Shown: positions 46,767 to 58,748 of the stretch, piece after piece
Numbering within the stretch: position 1 is the first letter of the stretch
Layout: every line of letters begins with the position of its first letter
From: Ostrinia nubilalis
Taxonomy: Eukaryota; Arthropoda; Insecta; Lepidoptera; Crambidae
Assembly (NCBI RefSeq): GCF_963855985.1
Contig: NC_087118.1
Coordinates: forward strand, 2,356,001-2,420,000
DNA: 64,000 bases
Reading direction: 5' to 3'
Notes under the pieces: generated by a model
The model's input: the letters and a program-made list of their open reading frames with translations, nothing else
Databases searched by the model: none
What the model was told of the DNA's origin: nothing
Program-made: the position numbers and the translations under genes

Positions 46767-49078
46767 CAGGGTGTTGATTTCAATACCCGCCATATTTAGG
46801 GAGTAGATTAAGTAGCTTATTCTGATCACGAATCAGCAAAAAAACTGACTTCCAAATTTTTTATTATAATTTTTTAAATATCTACGATTTCCATAATCGA
46901 CCACTACAGTGCAGAATAGTCCCCCAACGCAAACGGCGCGCGGCGCTCACCCGGTGACCCGGGCAAGCGCTGCGCCCCCCGTCCCACGCCCCACTACCCG
47001 CGCTCGCCCATGAGTCAGTCAACTATCAGCCACAATCAGCTGTGAGTTCAAAGACGACTACTGGACAGAGCTTAATCCAAATCTACCCTAAAAATGTAAT
47101 GAGTAAATTAGTTACTTACACCTTATCATGTTACGAGTTTATTTGTTGTTCTAAAAACTAATTAATTAAGTACTCTTTAATTAATAAAAAAACCTTTTAC
47201 ATGAATTTGCTTCCTTCCGCAAAATATTTTTTTTTACAGAACCTACATTATTATTATTTTTTAATTAAACCATGCTTTTATGTGTGTGATAAGCTTGTAC
47301 CTACTTATCATTCAAAAGTACTGTAAACAGATGACAATAATGCTCTTTCATACAGGTTCGTTATTCCTTACATTTCCAGCTCTCTACCTTAATAACTTTT
47401 ACGTCTTTACGATAGTAATTATTAAAATAAAACTTAACTTACTTAATACCGCAAACTGAACACCTAGAAATAACACACTGGCAAACTCTTGTTCCTTCAC
47501 TTTCGATAGGAGATAAGACAAGATTTTGTTTTTAAACTCGATTGATTTCAGTACCTAAACAAAATTTCATATCTTAAAAGAAAATTTCATATCTTTCATT
47601 TGGAGCGGTGACTTGTAATTGAATACAATAATACCACCGCCTTGCGCGCGGCACGGACATCGGGCTCGCACGGAATAGGTACTTCCCCATCTTCGTGTTT
47701 CGGGCGTCATCTGGCGGCCGGCGCTCAATCGTGGATCATCGATTTTCTCTGTTCATCAGTCCGATTTTGCTATCCACGCAGAGAGGCCGCGCGCACGCTC
47801 CGCGAAATCTAGCTCGTATTTAGAATACCTAGTACTCAATCGCTATTTTCTTATTTCTTGCCTTGTAACTTCAACTTTTCTCTTCCTCTCTGCTTGATAA
47901 CTGTTTTCTAGTACTTATTACTTCCTACTACCGTAATAACGTAATTTCATTTCTATCGGCGTTTAATTTAAATACCCTGAACGAATGTTAGTTAGGTTCA
48001 GGTTAGACTTCCATTCTTCATAACTTACATAAAATAATTCATCATCATGTTCGGGATTATTTTAAATGAATGTAATTTCATTACACGAAATAACTACCAA
48101 AATTTATTGATATTCTTATCGTTTTAATAATAACGATTAGTAATTAAAGATCTACAAATCATTTGCATTTGAGTGTTTTGAAAGCTTGCTTTAAGAGCAT
48201 TAATGATAGGACGAATCTTTAGTTCACAAAGATTAAACAAAGTATTTTTCCCGCCGCTTTTACATTCTCATTCGTTGATAGACTTCCTGTACTAAACTGA
48301 CGAAATTAAACTTTTCTGTTGTTAAAAATTACGTAAAGTAGTTGAAAATGAAGAATAACGACAACTACCGATTCACGACGACATTCGATGGACGTATTTC
48401 ATCGAATGCACTTTTCTAATTGCAAATTTGCGATTTTTGATTGTTTTCTTGTGCGGTTTTGAGTATTTAGTGTGTGAAAGTGTGATAGTGAGTGTAATAA
48501 TAGTGAGTGAGTGTTAGGAAGATGCCAAACCATACGTACAGTGCTCGTGAGTACGTAAACATGGTTTACTGTTACGGGAGGGCACGTGGAAACGCATCTG
48601 AAGTCGCATCGGTGAGTAGGTACCTAGTTCTAAACTTAAAGGAATGTGTTTTTTTTAATGTAGGGAGTAAATAATCTGGTAATTTTGTGTACAAAATACT
48701 CCCGCGATTGCGGTAGATAGTGGCGGAAAGCGCGTAGGTACGCTCCAATACACACACACATAAGAAACAGCAAACTAATTTAAAACGAACTTTAACTTTA
48801 GTTAGTCAAACAAAAATACCTATTTACACTACCTATTTTACGTGGCTTCCTTCAGTAGACTATCAGACATGATAAGCGAGCGATCCGCGTAGCTCGATGG
48901 GTGCCGCAGTTGAAACGTATTGCAGTATTACGAGCCACAGTACAGTTGATGTCGCACGGAAAATATTCGCTAAAAATTCTACTTTAGTTTGTAATTTTTT
49001 TTTTGGTGGATAATGCGTTTATATAAGTCATAATAGATCACCTAAATAAATATGGCGAGGATTGAAATCAACACCCTG
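46767..49078 (+). mobile_element. Tc1/mariner-type element, 2312 bp, TA TSD
   Basis: It starts CAGGGTGTTGATTTCAAT and ends with the inverse. The terminal inverted repeats are 32 bp with two mismatches, flanked by TA on both sides (46765-46766, 49079-49080). Copy 1 near 92-93 shows the empty site. It retains one transposase-like exon (48522-48611) but no catalytic DDE region, so it is non-autonomous. The interior includes GC-rich stretches near 46920-47000 and 47640-47810. Confidence 0.85.
48522..48611 (+). pseudogene. 5' exon of a mariner-type transposase (DUF4817-like HTH)
   Basis: ATG at 48522 opens 30 codons with the pattern YSAREYVNMVYCYGRARGNA. This resembles the N-terminal helix-turn-helix (DUF4817) of insect mariner-related transposases (YxxxEYxxMxxxYGxxxGNxxxA). 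A strong donor, TCG|GTGAGT, follows at 48612. Reading through the donor gives 20 more codons and a stop at 48674. No second exon with a DDE domain occurs before the right terminal repeat, so the gene is truncated. Confidence 0.6.
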
Positions 49079-49274
49079 TATTAAGATATCAAAACGTTCA
49101 AAATGTGTTGCTGTACACACTGTACACGAGCCGGTGTTCTCTTTTAAGATATTTGTAAGTGATAAATTAATGTGATTACTTTCTTACTTTTACCTCGACT
49201 GTCGGTAATTATTATTAATAACTGGTAAGTAACATAATATACATAAATTAAAACGAACTGTCCCACCCGTGACA

Positions 49275-49380
49275 GTGACAGGGGGGCGCCACCACCGTCA
49301 ATACCGAATCGCCTATTCCGATTTTTGCCACGTTGGAAACTATATAGTTGAAATGATGGTGGCGCCCCCCTGTCAATGTG
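49275..49380. repeat. GGGGGGCG inverted repeat, copy 2
   Basis: TGACAGGGGGGCGCCACCAC and its inverse GGTGGCGCCCCCCTGTCA surround about 60 bp. It is the better-preserved partner of the hairpin near 1100-1240. Confidence 0.55.
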
Positions 49381-49503
49381 TTTGGTGACACGGTTCAGTT
49401 TAAATTAGTTCATCTATATGACTATAAGTAATGAACAGCGCAGCCGCCGCCGGTCTTAGTGATCCTTGAGGGGATAATGACATTAATTAATCAGTAAGAC
49501 GTA

Positions 49504-50173
49504 CTATGGATCGAAATAGCGATTTATGGACATATTGATTTGTTTCTTTCACAATTTCTATTTGAAAAAAATACTTATCGAACGTAACTTACGTTATTCT
49601 GATGAATAAATGTCGTTAAAAGTTTTTCTCTAAAATCAATAGTTTGGCTGGAAAAAAATATTATCCATTTTCGTTGTATGGAATGAAACTTAAAGTGGTC
49701 GATTTCGACTAAGCCTATGGCTTGTTGACTATAATCCTAAACTATCAGCGCGCGCCCAAAGTTACCCGTTCAGAAGTTACAAGGTTCCAAAGTATGAGTT
49801 AAATATTTGTCAGTAATTTAAGGTTAATTTAAATTGTTAACGTATGGAATCTTTATATTTTCGTTGAATCTTTAAAGATATTCCAAAAAAAGTCACTTTT
49901 ACTAACTTTTTTTTTTCATTTTTCAGAACCACTTAACTTGTGAACGGGCAACTTTAGGCGCGCGCTGATAGTGTAGGATTATAGTCAACAAGCTATTTCA
50001 TTCCATACAACGAAAATGGAAAATATTTTTTTCAACCAAACTATTGGTTTTAAAGAAAATCTAACGACATATTATATTCATCAGAATAACGTAACGTATC
50101 GATAGGAATTTTTTTCAAATCGAAATTATGAAAAATATCGCTATGTCCATAAATCGCAATTTCGATCCATAGT
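49504..50173. mobile_element. Foldback element, copy 2
   Basis: Paralogue of 1349-2002. Its outer edges CTATGGATCGAAAT and ATTTCGATCCATAG are more symmetrical than in copy 1. The centre has an extra T-rich stretch (about 49910-49925) relative to copy 1. Confidence 0.7.
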
Positions 50174-51904
50174 GTGACGTAACCTATCAATATGAATTTA
50201 AAAAATAGAAGTTGTGAAAAAAAAACGCTGTCCAAAATTTCGCTTTTCGATCGATCCATAATGGAAGTTTTTTTTTTAAAACATGATGATGACATGACAA
50301 CGTTAAAAAATTATTATTTTTATCTCATAAAGATAAAAGTAAATTATGCCTGCTCCACTTTTACCTATTTTCGAGGGACCTTAATTTTTCAGTCGTACAA
50401 AACAAAATTTGACAAAAGGGCGCTACACGGGTTAAAATTCACATTTTTGTCCTTTGACGTTTCAAAATCTTTTGATTAAATTTCCGAACGAAACATCCTA
50501 TCACTCTCTAATCTATGGTCCCTACACCCCCCTCTTGACAAACTGTCAAACAAAAGTTTGTTTTGATTTGGTTGGTGTTGTTTTGTTCGAATGAAATTAA
50601 TAAGAATAGTTACGTACATACATATCTCAAAGAAATAATCTATAGCTGAAACAAGTGATCTTAAAAATAATAGTAACAGAAGCCTTGTACAATATTGCAA
50701 CAATATCTGAGTTTTCAATGTGATACTGTTACGTTAACTCTATGCATATTTTGCCTGTGTAAAATAAAGAGAATGGTGATTGCAGCGTAAGGTAATGCTT
50801 GATGATAACTATGAAACGTTTGATAATTGATGGCACTATTAATTATTCAATAATATTTAAGAGGTCAAAGTTTTTGAGGATGAATGTTTTTTACTCTTGC
50901 ACTCTAAAAGTATTGTACAGTTTTGATGAAATTGTTTAACTATAAGGCTGGGTTGCACCATCTTACTTTAACAAACATCAAAAATCTATCAAACTTCATT
51001 CAGAAAACACCAGTTATCGTTAAAGTAACGGTCAAAGTTAGGTAATGCAACTGAGCCTTAATGTTTACAACAAAATGTAAGCACAATATCTATCAATTTA
51101 ATTAAAGTTATATATTTTACTTTTCAGATGTTAAAGTGATCAATAATGATGTACAACTTGTCCCGGAAAACCAATATTTAATGAAAATTAATAAAATCTT
51201 AACAAACCAAAGTAAACTGTTCATAATTCCAAAATATTTAATTGAACATAAATTGATTATTATCTTTAAATAAGCCTTCTTAATAAATGAGTGTTTTAAA
51301 ATTCATTGGGTTTTAATTAATATTAAATATCTAATAAGTTGAGATAAAAATGATATAGGAATGTTATCAACTGAACTAAGTAAATATACTATAATAAAGT
51401 CTCAATCAATCGTCAATGTTAATGGAGTTCAAGATAATAGTAATATTTTGATGGTAATGATACAGACGGAGACAAGGCTATTTTCATAAATAAAAATATA
51501 TGAAAACTTTTAAATACTATGTCACTTTTAAGAACTTATTCTACATAATAATAGGTTTGCAAGTTCTTTACAAGCTTAAACTTGTTTGTTTGGCTCTTGT
51601 GCATAAAATCTTACTTTTACAGGCATGGTATGCAGCTAAATGCATCAAATAAATTATTAAGTAAATACTTTTATCCTTCTTACTGTTAGAATTTTGCTGT
51701 GTCTAGGTTTTTCATATCCAGATTTATTCTTAGAGATGTTTTCTTTGTGTAATGAAGTACTACAACACTAACTTAATTTAGTAGTAAGTAGGCAATACTT
51801 ACCACATTTAGTTTCAACAAATGTCATAATAATACGAGTAAGTACTTTAGTAAGTCCTGTTCTTTATAATTTAAAAAAATATTTTGGGACTGGATGGCGC
51901 AATA
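50174..51904. other. Duplicated AT-rich stretch, no gene
   Basis: Paralogous to about 2003-3650. Only short chance frames are present. A segment near 51510-51590 is absent from copy 1. Confidence 0.5.
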
Positions 51905-52450
51905 CAGGGTGGAATTTTATAATGTTACCTGGAGGGAAAGTACTTTTAATATTGTAGATAGAACTTTTTTCTCAAAGAAAACATTCCTTTATTTTTGAAA
52001 AGAAAAAGAACTACATTCAAAGATTTACAAACATTTTCTTGCCACACCCAGAATCAAACCAACTGAAATCTATTAAAAATTACAACCTGTATTTTTATTG
52101 CATCAATTGTTAGGGTTAAGTATAAGGATGAAATCTCTTTAACAAACTTGATAAATCAAATGAAATGAAAACCATGAAATCTTAAATTATTTTATTTATG
52201 TACAGAATACATTGTATGGTATGGTGGACAATTTTCGAAAATCTTTCAATGCAGTTCTCTTTCTTTTCAAAAACAAAGAAATGTTTTCTTTCAGTAAAAT
52301 TTTCTATCTACAGTTTTATGAGTACTTACTGATATGTACCATCCTAGACTGCATCTCACTTAACACCAGGTGCGATTGCGGTCAAATACCTGCCTTGTCT
52401 AGCATAAAAAAAAACTTTCCCTCTAGGTGGCTTTACAAAATTCCACCCTG
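51905..52450. mobile_element. CAGGGTGGAATTTT TIR element with TA TSD
   Basis: Both arms are present: CAGGGTGGAATTTTATAATG at the left and CTTTACAAAATTCCACCCTG at the right, with TA on each side. Inverted similarity extends about 120 bp into each arm. The right arm is interrupted at about 52331-52418. Copy 1 has only the right arm (3816-3933). There is no transposase frame. Confidence 0.7.
52331..52418. mobile_element. Nested short repeat insertion with A-rich end
   Basis: Sequence with CCTAGACTGCATCTCACTTA and TGCCTTGTCTAGCATAAAAA interrupts the right arm of the 51905 element and is absent from the copy-1 arm. The word set resembles a repeat common in lepidopteran genomes. Type unknown; the A-run suggests a retroposon fragment. 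Confidence 0.5.
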
Positions 52451-53499
52451 TATATCCAATAATATTTATTTATTTAATTAATAACTACAATTTATAACAC
52501 ACAAAAGTTAGTGAGATGGCTGAAAGAAATTTCGGTAAAGGGGGTAAAACGAGATCCACGCGTACGAAGTCGCGGGAGGCCGCTAGTTATTTCATAATGC
52601 GCGCTTGTTGCCTCGCACAAGTACCTATATAACCTATGTACCCACAAGGGCTGCTCCCATGTGGTGGGGCTTATCACCCTGCCAGATGGGTAGGACCATA
52701 TGAGTTGAGAACGCGGGACATTACCAGGAGTATTGGCGTGTGCCTCAAACATTCGTCAGCGGTCCCTATTCGGTCTCACACAAGAAAAACGTCATTACGC
52801 CTTCGGCTTTCAGTGTGCGGCATGAATGTATTGTCCTGGTGGTCACTGTTCGAGGCCTATTAAAAGGGCAGGGGATGAAGAAGTCGATTGGTCATGTGGA
52901 AGACTACAGCCGGCAGAAAATGGTCGTTACCTACCTAAGTGGGCTTTCTGGAGCGGTATTATGACCCGTAGCCCGTCAATGCTAGTGTCATCCGGTTGGC
53001 AAATGACCATGCTACCCAATGTCGCAGTCACTATGCCTAGACAGCCTCCACCACTCGCCACTGGTACCTCCGGAGCCGTCCTGTGAAACTACCCTTAGTG
53101 TAATTAAACGCACTGCCCTCTAATTTATAGATATAAACCAGTTAACCAAGTGCGTGTCGTGCCACGCGCAATGTAGGGTTCCGTAGTTGCCCGTCGTTAC
53201 CGCAATATATTTCTGAAGCAAGCAATTAGTACTTCATCTTAACACTTTTAATGGGGGGACGCCCTAAGTTACTCGAACAAAAATTGGCTTCAATAAAGTG
53301 CTAATTTAATATTTTGCAAACGGGATCCGTTTAAATAAAAAAATAGTCTTAGAAACCCCTAAGCCATTATAAAAGACCTATCCAACGATACCCCACAGAT
53401 GGGGTAGAAGATGAAAAAAAAATCCCCACTTTATATAGGGAAGCTACCCTAAAAAATATTTTTTTAAATTTTGTTTTATTACTTTGTCGGCATGATTAG

Positions 53500-53565
53500 A
53501 ATACATACCAATCGTAAAGTGGCAATACCTTAGGAGGTATTGCCACTTTACGATTGGTATGTATT
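53500..53565. repeat. Perfect 31-bp inverted repeat, 4-base loop
   Basis: The left arm 53500-53530 and right arm 53535-53565 match without a mismatch around the loop TAGG. The paralogous site in copy 1 (about 6684-6716) has only one, slightly diverged arm. Confidence 0.95.
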
Positions 53566-53763
53566 AACACTAACTAACAATACTAAAATTTTTTAAGAAA
53601 TCGATTTAATTTCCTGTGGACATTTTCCATTCGAAATTTTTCTCCTAACTGATATTTCTTTTTAGATAGCAATAAAACTTTGTGGAAATAGCTGCTATAT
53701 GCGCAAGTAATATTCTTATAACACTGGGCTGCAGTCCTGTCTTAAATATTAAAATTAAATTTA

Positions 53764-53990
53764 TGGAAAGAAAGAAAGAAACATTTATTGCCATGGACAT
53801 TACAGAAGACAAAAGATGTAAATAATAGAAAAAAAAGTAAATAAGACATAGGTGACATAAAACATACAATGAAAGTGAAAGTAAACTGAGCAGTGCCACC
53901 CTGTCGTACAGCGATGTCCATTGCAATGGACTCCACTCAGCATATTCCGTGGCCCCCGGTGAGGGAGGCCACGACGCTGGTTTTCAGTGT
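53764..53990 (-). mobile_element. Retroposon-like insertion with GAAA repeats
   Basis: Inserted in copy 2 relative to copy 1 (compare about 7020). On the minus strand it runs from CCACACTGAAAACCAGCG to GGCAATAAATGTTTCTTTC and ends in (TTTC)n, the look of a non-LTR retroposon 3' end. No coding domain. Confidence 0.5.
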
Positions 53991-54073
53991 GGCGATTTTC
54001 GTTCTTTGAACTATAGTTCGGCCTTGGGTCTCGCCTTAGTAAGCTCCTGTATACAATTTGTATCGAGAATTTA

Positions 54074-54592
54074 CACTCGGCATCAAATAAATCGCACCTC
54101 CCGCGACAAGCACTTATCAAACGTATGCATCCCCACTTCCCACCAACATTGGTGCCATTTGAAAGCCTAGTTCTAAACTTCATTTCATTAAAGGAAAGGT
54201 TTTTACCCCAAAAATGTGTCTTTACAAGGATCCAGAGTCACTTCTTCAAAAAATAGGTAGTTACGCTATAGCCATTTTTTATGACTATAAAACTGTTAAG
54301 TTGGGATTAATCGCTATCCATCTGTTAAAGAGGACACGTGAGATCTTTATTTGGTTTTATAACCATAAAAATTGGTCTAATTGATCCCAGAGGTGAGCTC
54401 AAAGTGAGGTCTATTTTCAAGTCACATTTATGGTATATATTAATCATTTATTTAGAAATGAAATGTATTTTTCTTTAAGGATATTTATTGGGCTTTTAAA
54501 TAACACCAATATTGTTGGGGTACCATGATTGTGTCAGAAAAAAATCTTTAAAGTTCGCGTCGCGGAAGGTGCGGTTTATTTGATGTTGAGTG
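54074..54592. mobile_element. TIR element, TA TSD, CACTC ends
   Basis: Thirty-four-bp terminal inverted repeats with about 4 mismatches (CACTCGGCATCAAATAAA and its counterpart ending GATGTTGAGTG), flanked by TA (54072-54073, 54593-54594). The empty site is seen in copy 1 at about 7109. 519 bp, no transposase. TA targeting suggests a Tc1/mariner-type MITE. Confidence 0.75.
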
Positions 54593-56845
54593 TAGTTCGG
54601 TTACGAAAGCGATTGACAGCTTGGCGGCCATCTTGGATTTTCAAAATTTTGTATTTTTTCTTTGATCTGGACTACTTTCCGCACCGAACCCCATTTTTAC
54701 TTTTTCTCTAAGTTTACCGAGTTCCGAACAGCAATGCCTTAAAAACCTCATGTCCAAAAATTGTGTAATCCCGTAACTCCAAGTGTTGCCAGGTCATCGA
54801 GATAAAAATGGTCAAATGTCATTTGTTTCACTTATTTGCACACGTTTCAGTAAAAAAAATCATCACCGGAAGTCATTATTTCCATTTCTTTCATAAAATC
54901 TAAGGACCAAATCTCCAACAACATGGCAACATTGCAGAAATTTCTTTACCCAAGCGATACCTCTTGACAAGACACATGAACGCCTCATACATTTTCGCGA
55001 ATATTGCCCTACCCTAATAATGCATTTTAAAAATCAGAAAAATGAAACTTTTAACCAATTGGCCGCTTGCTCCGCCGCCATCTTGATTTGCCATGATTTT
55101 TTATTTTTCTAATAATTAGGGTCATATAACTGACCAAACATCATTTTTAGATTTTTTCTGCCATATCTCCATCTCTCCGTTCCTTAACTATAAAGATACC
55201 TACCCATGTCGCAAAAAATACTCTTTCTCATAGCTTCCAGTGTTGCCAGGTGATCGAGAAGAAAATGGTCAAATAACCTTATTAGGATTACTTTGCACGA
55301 GTTCACATTAAAATTTTTGACCGGAACTCATTATTTACATTTTTTAATTTTTTTTGACCAAATCTCCCAAAATATGGCAACACTGGTGAAACTTCTTTAG
55401 CCAAGCGACACCTCTTGACAAAACACACATACAATTCGACTTTCCCAGATGTTACCAACTACCCTAAAAAAGCATTGGAAAAATATGGCCGCGCACTCGG
55501 TCGCCATTTTGATTTTCTGATATTTCGGATTTTTTCTATAATGTGGGTCGTATAACCGACTAAACCCCATTTTCAGACTTTTTCTGCCATAACTCCTTCT
55601 GTCCGTCCTTAACTTTAAAGACACCCATGTCGCAAAAAATACTTTTCCCTATAACTTCCAGTGTTGCCAGGTGATCGAGATGAAAATGGTCAAATGTCAT
55701 TTGCACGACCCCTTTGCAAGAGGCGTCATCCAAATTTTTGGCCGGAAGTCGTTATTTCTACATTCGACATTTTTGGACCAAATCTCCCAAATTGTGGCAA
55801 CACTGGAGAAATTTGTTCACCCAAGCAAATCCACTCGACAAGACCCACAAACGCCCCATACAACTCGACTTTCTAAAGTGTTGCCAACTACTCGAAAAAT
55901 GGATTCCAAAATTTCGAAATTTTCAACTTTTTAAAAAATGGCCGCCCACGCCTCCGCCATCTTGAATTTTTGACATTTCGGATTTTTCTCATTATCTGGG
56001 TCGTATATCCGACCAGACGTCATTTTTATTTTTTTTCTGCCATGACTCCTTCTGTCTGTCCTTAACTTTAAAGACACCCATGTCGCGAAAATTTGTTTTC
56101 CCCGTAACTTTCAGTGTTGCCAGACTTTTTTGATAAAAATGGTGAAATGTCATTCGGGTCCCCAAATATCACCAGACTGTAAACCAAATTTATGGAATTT
56201 CTGGAAATTTCCATTTTCTATTATCCGGGGCCGTGGTGGAAAATTTTCATCCAAAATGGTAGTTTTTTCCGATTCATGGCAACACTCAAATAACAGACCA
56301 ACAATCGCCCGGAACATTGTACCCCACTCCGGTGTCGCCATCTACCGGAAAATTCGTGTCAAAGTTTCGGAATTTTTTGATCGCAACAAAATGGCCGACG
56401 GCTCAGCCGCCATCTTGTTTTTTGATAATCTGTGAATGTGGCTCTCAAGAAGACTATGCATGTCACAAATATTGAAAAGAAATTTTCAAAAACAATTGCG
56501 CATCTCGGAATGACACCTCCCCAAAAACACCCCTGAAATCGCGTTTTCAATCCAAGATGGCGGCGCGGCCATTTTGTTTTTCCGTTTTTTTCTCACATTT
56601 TTTAGCACACCTTGGCAACCCCAACAAACCACCAAAAAAGAAAAAATTCAGGACCAAAAACAAAAAAGTTGATGTTCAAAAATTTCCGCCATATTGTTTT
56701 TTGGTTCAAAAAATGTGGTAAAGCTGTCAGTCGAAAAATCTAGTTTAAAACAAACACCAACAATTTTACCCCTCTCCCCACTAAATACCCCAAAAATACC
56801 CCTGATCAATGAGTGAGTGAGTGAGTCAGTGGTAATCGAGCTTTC
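54593..56845 (-). repeat. Array B, degenerate unit 1
   Basis: Paralogue of the 7110-9364 unit. It contains sub-repeats beginning AGTGTTGCCAG near 54782, 55237, 55659 and 56113. It breaks at GTAATCGAGCTTT and fuses to CCTTCGGCCTCGCC of the next unit, having lost the 5' TATATAATATAGA and the neighbour's CTAG end. Confidence 0.7.
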
Positions 56846-58748
56846 CTTCGGCCTCGCCTTTTTCTACGTTAGCTAAGCCCCCCTGCATACAATTTGTATG
56901 GAGAGATTAGTTCAATTACGAAAACGGCTGTAAATTTGGCGGCCATCTTGGATTTCTAAAATTTTGCATTTTTCCCTTAATCTGGACCATTTTCCGCGCC
57001 GAAACCCATTTTTACTTTTTTTCTATCTTAACCCAATCCCGTAAAACAATTCCTTAAAACCACCCATGTCCCAAAATTTTGAGTTTCCGTAACTCCCAGT
57101 GTTGCCAGGTCATCGAGCTAAAAATGGTCAAATGTCATTAGTTTGACCTATTTGCAGGAGGCGTCATCCAAATTTTTGACCGAAAGTCGTTATTTCCTTT
57201 TTTTACATTTTTTGACCAAAACTCTTAAAGTATGGCAACACTGGGAATCATTGTTTTTCCAAACGATACTCCTTGACGAACTACATAATCGCCACATACA
57301 ACCCGACTTTCCCAAATGTTGCCAACTACCCGAAAAACGCATTTGAAAAATCGAAAATCTGAAACTTTTTACAAAATGGCCGCCAACTCAGCCGCCATCT
57401 TGATTTTCTGACATTTCGGATTTTTCCCATAATCTGGGTCGTATAACCGACCAAACCACATTTTTGTATTTTTTCTGCCATATCTCCTTCTGTCCGTCCT
57501 TAACTTTAAAGACACCCATGTCGAAAAAAATACTTTTCCCCGTAGCTCCCAGTGTTGCCAGGTGATCGAGACGAAAATGGTCAAATGTCATTTGCACGAC
57601 CCTTTTGCAGGAGGCGTCATCCAAATTTTTGACCGGAAGTCGTTATTTCCACTTTCGACATTTTTGGACCAAATCTCCCAAAGTGTGGCAACACTGGAGA
57701 AATTTCTTCACCCAAGCGAAACCTCTCGACAAGAGACACAACCGCCTCATACAACTCGACTTTCCCAAATGTTGCCAACTACTGGAAAAATGAATTCCAA
57801 ATTTTCGAAATTTTCAACTTTTTACAAAATGGCCGCCCACGCCGCCGCCATCTTGATTTTCTGACATTTCGGATTTTTCCCATAGTCTGGGTCGTATATC
57901 CGACCAAACGTCATTTTTATTTTTTTTCTGCCATAATTCTTTCTGTCTGTCACTAACTTTAAAGACACCCATGTCGCAAAAAAAACTTTTCCCCATAACT
58001 GTCAGTGTTGCCAGACTTTTTTCATAAAAATGGTGAAATGTCATTCGGGTCCCCAAATGACACCAGACTGCATTCCAAGTTTATGGAATTTTTGGAAATT
58101 TCCATTTTCTACTATCCGGGGCCGTGGTGGAAAATTTTCTTCCAAAATGGTAGTTTTTTCCGATTCATGGCAACACTCGAATAACAGACCAACAATCGCC
58201 CGAAACATTGTACCCCACTCCGGTGTCGCCATCTACCGGAAAATTCGTGTCAAAGTTTGGGAATTTTTATGCTCGCAACAAAATGGCCGACGGCTCAGCC
58301 GCCATCTTGTTTTTTGATAATCTGTTAATGGGGCTCTGAAGCAGACTATACACCGCCTTAATAACTAAAAGAAGTTTAAAAAAACAATTGCGCATCTCGG
58401 AGTGACACCTCCCTAAAAATACCCCGAAATCGCATTTTCAATCCAAGATGGCGGCGCGGCCATTTTGTTTTTCCGTTTTTTTCTCACTTTTTTGAACACA
58501 CCTTGGCAACCCCAACAAACCACCAAAAAAGAAAAAATTCAGGACCGAAAACAAAAAAGTTGGTGTTTCAAAAAGTGCCGCCATTTTGTTTTTTGGTTCA
58601 AAAAATCTAAAAAACCTGGGTGTCAAAAAATCTAGTAAAAAACAAACACTAACAATTTTACCCCTCTCCCCTCTAAATACCTCAAAAATACCCCTGATCA
58701 GTGAGTCAGTCAGTGAGTGAGTGGTAATCGAGCTTTATATAATATAGA
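56846..58748 (-). repeat. Array B, unit 2 (lacks the CTAG end)
   Basis: From CCTTCGGCCTCGCC through three sub-repeats (near 57098, 57550, 58003) to TATAATATAGA at 58748. The GC hairpin/CTAG segment is missing at the left junction. Confidence 0.7.

Larger units (their letters stand above)
46675..56845 (+). repeat. Segmental duplication, copy 2
   Basis: Partner of 1-9364 in the same orientation. The left boundary is at or just before CCGCCGCATCTAAACC. It lacks the three insertions of copy 1 and has its own mariner-type element (46767-49078), an 83-bp insertion near 52331, a retroposon-like insert (53764-53990), a TIR element (54074-54592) and a new hairpin (53500-53565). Confidence 0.85.

Noticed and set aside
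53800..54183. 127-codon minus-strand frame
   Set aside because: It spans the end of a retroposon-like insert and the start of a TIR element, two unrelated insertions, so it is a chance frame.
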